In this document: piece after piece, positions 33,197 to 44,600 of the stretch
Layout: the number at the start of each line of letters is the position of its first letter
Position numbering within the stretch: the first letter of the stretch is position 1
Assembly (NCBI GenBank): GCA_029204225.1
Contig: CM055106.1
Span: forward strand, 19,602,149 to 19,666,148
Direction of reading: 5' to 3'
Length of the DNA: 64,000 nt
Source of the DNA: Diphasiastrum complanatum
Lineage: Eukaryota > Streptophyta > Lycopodiopsida > Lycopodiales > Lycopodiaceae
The notes under the pieces: model-generated
What the model was told of the DNA's origin: nothing
Seen by the model: the letters and a program-made list of their open reading frames with translations, nothing else
Database searches by the model: none
Made by a program: the position numbers and the translations under genes

Positions 33197-36100
33197 GTTT
33201 GCTTCACCTTTTTTACCCCTAATTCCTCAGCATCAACTATGTATCAGTTGGACATGAAATAAATTTTAACGTGTCCTGTTCCCTTTCTATTGGCCGATTT
33301 CTTTTGGAAAACAGTGTTTTATATGGTATTCTGTGAAAGTTTCTCCTTGGTTTAGGTTTTGTGACCATGATATGTTGAGAGAATATGAACAAGATAAATA
33401 ATGACAAGGGACACAAATTCGTGCAAATGCAAGGCACAACACTAAGGAGTCAAGCTGGGACTCTTCTAGCACACATAGCTCTTACACGGTCTCATAATGA
33501 CTGAATTTCTACCTCACAGCTGGTTTTTTTCACAGAATGTCCATAGTTATCTTTGGAATGACAATTTGTAGCACATTGATAGCTTCACAAGGGCCACTCC
33601 TTCCCAACAATGACACCTTGCTCATGAATCTTGGGTGGCCTAAGCTTTCATGAACAAGATGTGACAATAGGCAATAGGCAGTGCCACAAGAAGTATCAAT
33701 TGTCTCCAATGTAAGATGGCTATTTCCTTGTCTAGTGTGTACACTTCTTTCTTACCATGTTCCCACAATAGCAATTTGGCGTTCATAAAAGCTGCCTCCT
33801 TTACCCATGCTTTGATGCTCTCAATGTCTCTGATCCCAATAGCCAATCACTTTCACATAGCTTCTCACCCCTCTAGTTCCTCCACATTGTTTTCACGCTT
33901 GTCCAAATAGTAAGGAATATAATCCTTCTTCCTTTTCTTTTTGCATGGTCTTTTTTTGGAATCTCCTTGGCTTGACTTGTGCTATTTTTTCTTGCATGAT
34001 GAAATATTTTCGTGGTGATTATTGTATAGCAAGGTACAACTTATAGCAAGATTCCAAGGTCTAAAACATTGAGGCCATTAACCATCCATTTTCTTGCATG
34101 TACCTCAGTTCATCGTATCTTACAAACAATCAAATCCATTTGGCCATGTCAAATAATTGAACCTCATTCGATATTAAACCTCAATAGAATCCAATTTGTT
34201 TTGAGAATCAAAGAGTCTAGTTCTTATAGAATAAATTACATGAGCCCCAAGCTTTTTGGGGCCACTACCATGCGCTAGATTACAAGACAATTGTTCTTCT
34301 TGAATTCATTCCTAGCTTTGACAGACTAGGTTATTTTCGATATTTCTTGATAATTGGCTGTGAACATTTCTTAAACATGTGTTAAAAAAATAAGAACTTT
34401 TCCAAAAATAAGAAAGCTATGTACAAGTGGGTGTATTTGTTGAAGATGATCCCATCATCTTTTTGAGAGTCATGACAATGACCCTATCATCATCTTGGGT
34501 CTTGGTCCCCTACTAATTATCATATTAGATCCATGTGACTTGCTCCTACTATTGGGCCTTGATGAAGTGTGTCAGAATCTCTTGGCATTCGGTCTGCACT
34601 ATGCATGATGAAGTTGGTGGTCTTAGACTTTGTGGGTGGATTGCATGTTAGAAATCCATAAATCATAATATGGATGGACAAACTAGGATTCGAACCCAGG
34701 ACCTCCCTCATACCAGATGGGATGCTCTACCACTGAGCTGTCCGCCCTGTTTGATAGTTCTCTCTAGAGTGTGGATTGATATTCCAACACCCCCCCTCAA
34801 GCCACACTTGGTTGGGGTCCTAGTTGTCACTTGCCCCACAACTTGGGCCACCTAACCATGGCTTTGACACCATGAATTGTTAGGTCTAACTTGGCTTTGA
34901 TACCATGTTAGAAATCCATAAATCATAATATGGATGGACAGACTAGGATTCGAACCCAGGACCTCCCTCATACCGGATGGGATGCTCTACCACTGAGCTA
35001 TCCACCCTGTTTGATAGTTCTCTCTAGAGTGTGGATTGATATTCCAACAGATTGCATAAGATTTAAGATTTCGCATCTCCTTTGTTACGTCATCTACTAT
35101 CCTTCACTTAAAATCCATATATATATAGAGTAAGTAATTTTTTTCCAGCTTTATTCAGCTTTAGTGTAGTAGCAACTTGTGTTATAAGCTATTATCTTTT
35201 AGCAAAGTACAATTTATTTGTAGTAACTCTCTAGAGTTTGTGTGTTGTTTTGAGCAAAACTTTGATAGAAGAGCATCCATTTGGGTGCTAGTTTCTTATT
35301 CGATTGGATCTTTATTGAAAGTGGCATTACATTATACCTTTTGTGGATACGATTGGTGGACCAAAACAAGGGAAAGTGAGCTCATATTTCAAATGTCCAG
35401 CATAAATTTCTTTACAATGATTGAAATCCAAGTCCAATTTGCAGAGGCTTGCCAGAATCAAATTGTTGTAAGAGAAACATAGTTTTTCTTCGATAGTTTG
35501 CTAGAAAACCTAAATCCGTAAATTTTTATTTTCGTGTCTTGGTCGAAGTTGGCTTTTTCAACTGCTTGACAATGAGTTAGTATATGAAGCATGTACTGAA
35601 AGGCGCCATACAAGAGGAATTTGTTGCACTAGATATAACGTCAACCCAACTTTCACAACTTATTATTACAACGTCAAATTTTGGCCAAAACGTGGGGGGT
35701 TTTATTTTGATACTAAACAATGTTGTGTTTCACATTTGATTGGAAAATCATTACGAAGTTGTCTACATCATTCATTATAAAACAACAAAGTTTGTTTCAA
35801 TTGCAAGATATTTTTGTTTGATGCATATTTACATATTTTGTCCATTGTGAACATCCTACAAGACCTATTCGCTCATCAATTAGAATAGTGTACACGAAGA
35901 TATAAAAAAGTTAAATATGGTCAAGATAGGGAAGATGTTTTTCCACACAAGAAACATTCTGCTTGAGAGAACATTTTGATCTACACATTGGGTTATTCTG
36001 CCCATTTTGAATACTTTGCAACACTTGTTTGTATGTCAATCAGGGCAGTCTATGTTAAGATAATCCACAAACAATAATGGTCAATGCAATTTAGATGCGT

Positions 36101-37162
36101 GGAAATATCCTCATATCCACGCATGCATATTCTTTCTAAGAATACTTCGTAGCATGCTACAGTTCGTCAATTGGACTTTTCAATCTCAAGCTACTTCAAT
36201 CATAAAATTTGGTTCTAAGGGCAGTAATTCTCTTATTTTAGTATTATATCAAGCACTCCATTTTTAGCATTAAGATTTTGTATGAGTGATGATCATTTTT
36301 GTCTTTTAATGTTTATGGTTGCAACATTTTTTTGTTATTAGATGTAGGCATTTAGTAACACGATCTACCATGGAAGAAGGTACTTACATGGAAGTAGTTA
36401 GCCAGCTCATCTATTGGGTGTGTAAGTAATCAATGGACTATATCAATTACTGCGGTTGAAAGATGATTGTATGGATGACCAAATGTATTGGTCATTTCCT
36501 TGACAGTTTTTAGGGGGTTGAAGGTCCTAACCACCTTGGATAGACAAAACTATTGTCTACCTAGTAGGATAGTTGAACAATTGAGGGGATTGATAATTCA
36601 GGCAGAGGATTCTAGTGTTTTGATTTTAGAACACCGTATCGTCAAAGGTGCTAATGATTAAGTGTAGTTAGGATGTGGGATTGGGGACCATTTGGCTTTG
36701 TGCTACAACCAAAAAGATGCAGGCCATGTTCCGGACCGTGATTCGGAACGCATTCTGGAACGTGATCTGGGATTTCTCAGAACGCATTTTTTCTTTGGGT
36801 GCCAAAATGGGTATCGAATGAAAGGCTTTTTTGAGAGTAGTTAATTTATCTTGTTTGCCAAGAGTTTTGAGATTAGCGCGGTCCAAGTTTGGGCCATTAA
36901 GTGATTTTCTATCTTGGTTTTCAATTGAATATGTATTGTGTGAAATGAAATCATATGAAACTGTATTGAATGATATCAAACTTGACAATAGTTATGAAGC
37001 ATACGCACCCATCTCAAAGCTTGCTACAAAAATGTGAATAAGCTCAACGTGCTCAACAAAAATGAGCACATTACACAGTGCCAACGCGAAAGCATGATCA
37101 CCAACTTGTTGCTTCGTAAATGAATGAATAGAGAACCATAGCAAACCATTAAAACCATATTG

Positions 37163-37237
<75 letters not shown>

Positions 37238-40200
37238 CACACACACACATATGCGCGCGCGCACACACACACACAATGTGAAATTTGATAGTCACCATAC
37301 TGAAGTAAACCATATTGAAAAAGCATTATCGAAACACAAACGACACAAGAAACAATGTAAAAACATGACAATATATAATGCGACCTCAAGGCACTGTAAT
37401 GGAGTATAGTGATGTCTGATAAACAATATAAAAATGTCTCATAAACACTCTACAACTAACACTCATCCTCTAACTCAGAGTCTGAATCATCGGAGTTTGT
37501 GGAACTGCCAAATAGGAAGTTTGCATATGACGCTGAGGGTGTCATGCGTCGTGATGAGCCTCTGCCTCTGCCTATGCCTATGCCTTCGCCTCCATTTCCG
37601 CCTTTGCCTTTGCCTCTGCCTCCACCTTGTCCCTTGCCTCTCCCTCTCCCTCTCCCTCTTGCTCCCCCCTAGCTGGCTCCAATTGCTCCTCCTTTGCTGC
37701 TCTCACTAGGTTGCCCTCTCACTTGTGATCTTGTACCCTGGGAAGGCCCTATAAACTCAGGGTTGACCTGGCCCTCAATTCCTGTGATGCTCCAGTCCTC
37801 ACTACAAACAATGTCCCCAACCCAGCCCCCCCCCCCCCTTTGGAACGCCTAGGTCGCCCTCTACGCCTAGGTGCAAGAATGGTTGGCTCCTCTTGTGTCT
37901 CAGCATCAGGGTCTACGAATAAATGCTTTATGTCCACCCCCGCTCACATTCACCCTCATCCTTTGCCTCTATATCCCCCTCCATCCACTCCTCATAACGA
38001 AGCCCAAACTCCTCTCCACATCATCATCTCCCTCCTTGCTCTATCTTGATGCCGACCTGCTCTCCTGTGATGTCACGTAGACCGTGCCTCTGCATTGCTT
38101 GCTTATGTAGGTCACGATAGATCTCATTCCCCCTCCTTCATAGGTGGTACCCGACAATGTTTTTTCAACCCGTTTCGTATGTTGTTTTGAAACAAATTTC
38201 AAACGTGTTCGAAACGAGAGGTCCAAGTTCGAAACGGGAACTTTTTTAGGTTTATTTTTTTTTTTATGGGTTTTTGGGGTTTAGACATGTCATAGAAAGA
38301 CATAGTACTAAGTAGATACATCCAATTTCTATCTCTAACTTAGTGGCTTTAGCGGTTATTGTGATAACTTTAAGTCATAAATTAAGAAGATTAAAACTTA
38401 GGGAGCTTTGAGAAATTGTTTTGAAACACAATAGCAGGTACATGATTAATGAAAGCAAGACACCTAGTATTTGAACCTTAGAATCAAGATTGAAATCAAT
38501 GGCTTCAATGCTCAGAGTCAAAACTTATAGTTTAAGAAGTTTGAAGAACTTTTAAAATTGTTTCAAAACTTTGGACATGGTAGTAGGTACTCAATAACAT
38601 GTCAACAATCACACTTCTACGCCTAGCCCTAATTTGGGCCCTTAGGGAAGGTGATCATACACTATGGATTCACAACAAATATTGAGTTTTGGTGGGCCAA
38701 AAATCAATAGTTAAGATGTCTTCCAACACTTCACTTCATAATCTTTAGGTTGATACTTTTCATAACTCTCCAAGTTGATACTTTTGCCAAACGGATTCTT
38801 AATTATATAACCTTGCACAACAATTTTTGGAAGGGTATTGTTAAAACTGATGAGTTGGAACTTGGGAGAAATTGTGTCAATCAATGTATAGAAGAAAGGT
38901 AGGATATGACTCTTGAGAAGAAAAAGCTACATAAGAGATATACCTGTGCAACAATACTGTATTCTTCTACAAGAGGCTCTTTTGTCAAGTGAATTTGCAA
39001 TGGGTCATTTGTCGAGAGAGAGACATCTAACCCATGAGCCAAAAACATTGCGTGCGGAAATCCAAAAAAAGTTCGTTTTTTTTTCCAGTCGTTTCAAACG
39101 TCTGTTTGACATTTCGAAACGGCCCTGTTTCAAACGCGATTTCGAAACATGTTTCGATACAACATTGGTATCTGAGGAGCAGCAGCTGTCGTCTGTACCA
39201 TGCAATAGTCAGGGTTCACTTGCAAAAACAAACAGGCATGGTTCCATTTGTTAGATAAGTATCTTGAAATGCAAGTACATCAAGCAATAGCAAGTAAGTC
39301 ACTAACTAATTCACCTCGATCAAGTGGTCACCTTGTGTGTGCGCGCATCTCAACATGCATCCGTTGGTGTTCACAAACACCAAGCGCCTGCACAGCTCAA
39401 TGGAGAGCCTGTTTCTCCTCTTCGTGTGATGGCTGCCCCATATGCCCTAGTTCCGCTCACAGGCGAACGACACTCCTGTGAGAGGACTCGTCTAGGGAAA
39501 AATCGTGGATTACCCTGCTGAAATACAACACGGTGCCCTCTCTGTCCAGCCTGCTGAATGATCGCTCGTCGCAACTGGGAATGAGTGAGGTCGTCATCAA
39601 GAAGAATGGAGGTACCGCGTAGCGTCGATGTCTGGCGCAGGAAGTCTGTCCGCGACTGAGATCTGAAGCGAATGAACACAACCATATGATCCGATCTGGC
39701 ATGCCATGCTGAATGTAAATGCTGCTCGGACTGGGGGAAGTGCCTGTGTAAGAATGCCCTGGCACACTGCAAAGGCTGGACCCCTGACACGGACGTTGAG
39801 GGATTTAAAATCCCTCCGTCGCTGCTCTCTGGCAATCTCCTGCAAAGTGTCGTCAAGCAAGGTAGATCTGGCCTGTTGCATCTCATGCTGTAACGCTGAT
39901 AATCTCTCCGCTGTCTGCTGGGCTGCTGCGTCATCATGTGGTGGGGAGATTGGCTGTGGGTGTGTGCGATGCAAGTCCTGAAGCTGGCGGCTAATATCCT
40001 GCTGGGTGGTAAGCATACTAGAGACTATCTGCTGCTGCTCCGCGACCGTGGCACGTATGGAAGTCAGTCGGCCCGTAAGAACAAGTATCTCTGCATGGAG
40101 GTCATGAAGAATGCCATCAGGGACTGTCTGCTGACTCTGCGCCTGCTGCGTGGCTCGTAAATCATTCTGCTGGGCATAAACAGAGGTACGCAAGCCCTGC

Positions 40201-41254
40201 AAGTCCCCCTGAGTGCGACGTAAGTTTGTCTGGGCTGTCCGCAGCTGTGTCTGCACCGTGGTGAGGTCCGTCCGTGCTGTACCAATCTCTGTCTGTGCTG
40301 CGCTGAGCTCCTCTCGAGCAGCGACGAGATCCGTGCGAGCAGTGGCAAGCTCCGTCTGAAGGGTTTGAATGTCCTGCTGCTGTGCTGCAACTGTGGATGC
40401 CAAGGAAGAAATCGCGGCAAGCACACGCTGAAGCATATCCGGAGAGGTATGGGGGAAGTATGTGCGCAACGGAATATCAGCATTAGGAGGCTGTGGAGAC
40501 TGCTGAGCGGAAGAGTGCTCTTTCTGATCCTGCGGTGTAGCTGTCACGTCACACTGTCACGTCTGCTGTAGGAATGTATGTCATCTTGTCAAGGTCGAGC
40601 TGATCTGGAGAGAGGCGGTATCGCTTTTGGAGAACACTGGTAGGCATTGTGAGTAGAAGATCCAGTGTTCCAGCACACCTTTCTCAGATTCTGGCACACT
40701 TTTGGAAAGAATCCAGCACTTTTCAGTCAGCGCACTTTTCCCGAAATTATGGCGTCCAGTGCACTTTTGCGCACTTTTTTGAAATTCTGGCGTCCAATGC
40801 ACTTTTGCGCACTTCTTTGAAATTCTGGCGTCCAGTGCACTTTTTCTAGTCAGCGAATTCTGGTGCACTTTTCTGATCAATGGCAGAAACGTTCAGGTGG
40901 TAGCCAAGCGAGGGAAGGAGCGCTGACCATCAGCGAGGATGGGGAACCATCAGCAGCGAGGAACCATCATCATCAGCGAGGACCATCATCATCAGCGAGG
41001 AGGAGGAACCATTGATCATCAGCGAGGAGGAACCATCATCAGCGAGGAAGAACAATTTAGCATCATCAGCGAGGAATTATCATCATCAGTGAGGAGGAAC
41101 CATCATCAGCGAGGAAGAACAATGTAGCATCATCAGCGAGGACCATCATCATCAGCGAGGAGGAACCATTGATCATCAGCGAGGAGGAACCATCATCAGC
41201 AAGGAAGAACAATTTAGCATCATCAGCGAGGAAGAACAATTAATCATCATCATG

Positions 41255-41306
<52 letters not shown>

Positions 41307-41602
41307 TGGGCAATGATAGACAAAAAGGGTTTTGTCTATCCTCATTGGTCCACGTTTGCCCTAAAATTTATTTTAAGGGCATTTGAAGTGCATTTGAAAT
41401 GCTTGAAAATGACATGTGCATTTAGAAATTTCTAGAGAGAACATGTGATTTTAGAAATTCATAGAAAGAGACGTTTCTAGAAAGAGAGGTATAAAAGGGC
41501 AAGAGAGAAAAGCAGAGGCTTGCATCATGATAAAGAGAGAGGCGTTGTTTTTTATATTTTAGGGTTTTTTTAGGTTTCAGAGAAAAAATAGCAATAATGT
41601 GA

Positions 41603-41645
<43 letters not shown>

Positions 41646-44600
41646 TGACTTTTTTTGTTTTTTCTTATGCTTAATAGGTGTGGAATAGTGCCTCAGGTTT
41701 TTGTTTTGTAACATTCTCTGAACATACAAATGCTGTCACAGCAGTTTTATTTCTTCCTGGAAATCATGCTGTGCTAAGTGCTTCATTGGATGGCACTGTG
41801 CGTGCTTGGGATCTCATGCGATATCGTAATTTTCGGACATTTACAACTCCGTCACCAACGCAGTTTGTATCATTGGCTGCTGATCAGAGTGGGGAGGTGA
41901 TTTGTGCAGGAACTCTGGATTCCTTTCAGGTTTGAGATTTTTGTATTGAGTTTACATATAATATCTGCACTGGGCAGGGTACTGTTTGGGTTTTCCAACA
42001 AATACACTTTTGAATTGAATAGCTTATAGTGCGAAAGGGTGATATCTGCTCCATATTTCACATAATCAAAATTAATTTTGACAATCTACTGGTCTATATA
42101 TAATCAAAGAATTTGGCTGGCTGCTATGTTTGGTTTAATTGTAGATCTTAGACTTACTCTTTCAATTGGTTTTGGCAGATATATGTCTGGGCGATGAAGA
42201 CGGGACGATTGCTTGAAGTGTTAAGTGGTCATGAAGGTCCTGTTCATGGACTTGTGTTCTCTCCTACCCATGTATGAGTTTATCTGCTTAACCTTCTGGT
42301 TGTGGTTTTAATCAGAAGATCAAAGGGTTATATCTATTATGTATTCCTTGCATCTAGTTTGTTATTGGCTGGTTCCACGCCTATCAAAGATATAGTAACA
42401 CTGAATTTCAGAAGATGTCAATGCTTGACCTAAATTTCTGTCACTAAGGATAAAATTTGCAGCTGGCATATAGTGCTTGTTTGTCCATTTGTTTATTCGT
42501 AGAGGTCTATAAAGTCATATGATTTTTGTTCTTTTTTGGAATTTTGCCAGGAGATGCTTGCATCATCATCTTGGGATAAGACTGTCCGGCTATGGGATGT
42601 CTTTGAAGGAAAAGGAGGAGTAGAAACTTTTACCCACACGCATGATGTCCTGACTGTTTCATATCGTCCTGATGGCAAGCAGCTTGCATCGACGACACTC
42701 GAAGGGCATATCCATTTTTGGGATCCATTTGAAGGTCAGCTAATGGGCACAATAGAGGGGCGTCGAGATATTGCAGGGGGGAGATTGATGAGTGATCGCC
42801 GAACTGCAGCAAACTCAAGCTCTGGGAAATGCTTTACGACCATTTGTTACTCTGCAGATGGCGGTTACCTTATTGCAGGGGGTACCAGCAAGTATATTTG
42901 CATGTATGATGTTATAGAGCAGGTTTGTATATGTTGAACTAATGCAATATTATGGCCCTTTTGTTATGTGGTCTCTTCTTAGTTGTCAGCATTGTGAGAG
43001 ATTTTTTTAAGAGTGATAAGGATGATCATCACTGTAAGAATGTTGACATCAGAATTTTTGTCATTCATTTCTTTTGTTTTATATTGCTTACTATTATATG
43101 GACTTTTGGCACTCTCAGGCTAAGCCACGGACTTGCTTCTTTGGTTTGGTTGGACTCTAGAGAGTTCTAGGTCCGATTGTTGTCCTCTTGGGAATTCCCA
43201 TTAGGGTTTCCCAGAACGCAGCTATTTTTATTTTTATTTTTTTTGTTTTTTTTGTGGTTTTGATTAGTTCTAGTGCTTCGCAGAATTTTTTAGGTTTATT
43301 TATTTTTATTTAAGTTGTGTTTTTTTTTCGGACTTTTTAGTTAGAACAATCTTTGCCTACCTTAAAGAGCCAAGATGGAAAAGTATCAAGATCAGGCTGG
43401 AGGAGAGAAACCAAGGTGCATAAGCAACAAGGCACGAAGTGGACCACAAAGTGGGCAATCAAACGATAAATCCTTTCGCTCAGAGAGCCTTGATACCTGT
43501 GCGGAACTGATCAAATCTGGAGCTCAGGGAGCTCAACACAAAGTGCGTCAAGGACAAATCAGGAGCTCAAAGGAGTTCCAAAGTCGAAAGTCAGAAGCGG
43601 CAGGGACGAACATTTCAAAGAAAGGCCTCTGCCACGAGTTAATAAGGTCCTTGGGTTTTACGAAAGCGATATAAAACCTACGCTTTTCCCAGACAGAGAT
43701 ATATTTTAAGTTATGTAATTTTTCAGAAAAAAACATTTCGTATAGCGTTCCACCGTTTGGAACGCCGGCATTTCAGAACGAGTGTTCTGGACAGCGACGT
43801 TCTGGAAAGTGAAACGGCGTCTGGAATGCTTTTTATTTTTATTTCTATTTTTCTAAATAAAACATTAGAAAACCACATAAGAACAGGTTTGAACACTCAA
43901 ATCAAAATTTTTGTAAGCCTAAAAAAAAACCTGCAAGCAGTAGAACTAATCAAAATCTCAAAAAACAAAACAAAAAGAAAAAAGGTAGCAATGTTCTGGG
44001 TAACCGTAATTTGTCGTAAAACGTGGGGATGACTGGCAGCGGAAGCTTGAGCGTAGGCGTGTAGGAACGGAGACGCAACAGTTAGCAGCAGAGATATTCA
44101 AGATGAATCATTTATACAAAATTGCGCAAATGAACAATACAATAGTGAGACAAAAATTGCACTCTGATTAATATCAATAGCGAGTACAATGGCTTGAAGT
44201 GATAACTTCAGCTTGCTGAGCGTGATAACGGTGGCTACAGAAGAATTTTGATTATAATGTTAAAACAACACTTACATTGCTTGATTCAGCTAGCAGTATA
44301 TATTTACAAGTGTCTTCAAAAAATATCTTACAAGCATTGAATGCTATGTACGCCAGTCTTTGTATATGTGCAAAGTGGGTAACCGCCCTTGGGATATTTA
44401 GCGGTCCAACTGTTTTTAGGGTTGATGATAAGTTGGCGACGTCGGTCTGCCACTGTTGGAGAAACCTGAAAAACGCGAAGGTGCCCTTGAACAGAGAAAG
44501 CACGTAAATCCCGAAGGTGCCTTTAAAGCGAAGGCAGAGAAATGCGAAAAACCTGACAGTGCCTTTAAATTGAAATTTGGTCACAGTGTCGCATTTTTCC

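Larger units (their letters stand above)
34646..35049 (-). mobile_element. TRIM retrotransposon with tRNA-like LTRs, 404 bp
   Basis: A complete miniature LTR element on the minus strand. Two 144-bp LTRs (34906-35049 as 5' LTR and 34646-34789 as 3' LTR) start TGTTGGAATATC and end TTTCTAACA and are 97% identical (four transitions). The PBS TGGTATCAAAGCC abuts the 5' LTR (34893-34905). A PPT, TTGAGGGGGGG, abuts the 3' LTR (34790-34800). The interior is 116 bp and non-coding. The element is flanked by a 7-bp direct repeat GATTGCA (34639-34645 and 35050-35056). Both LTRs contain a 77-nt tRNA-like sequence. This is the TRIM architecture; the tRNA cargo parallels Cassandra, which carries 5S rRNA. 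It depends on other elements for proteins. Confidence 0.93.

Noticed and set aside
33197-33262. Extension of PWP2 exon 1 to the stop at 33262
   Set aside because: The frame stays open by chance past a GT donor. Homology requires the next residues to be VWN, supplied by exon 2 at 41678.
34671-35007. Two host tRNA genes in tandem
   Set aside because: The two units sit at identical positions inside TRIM LTRs, lack U33 in the anticodon loop, have a mismatched anticodon stem and no terminator, so they are element cargo rather than translation tRNAs. No isotype is assigned, although the loop triplets (CGG and TGG) would read as Pro.
36992-37389. Cys/Val-rich minus-strand frames of about 100 codons
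   Set aside because: They are translations of the (TC)n(AC)n microsatellite.
40940-41245. CRISPR-like array
   Set aside because: Short regular repeats exist but the intervals are not unique spacers; it is a eukaryotic minisatellite.
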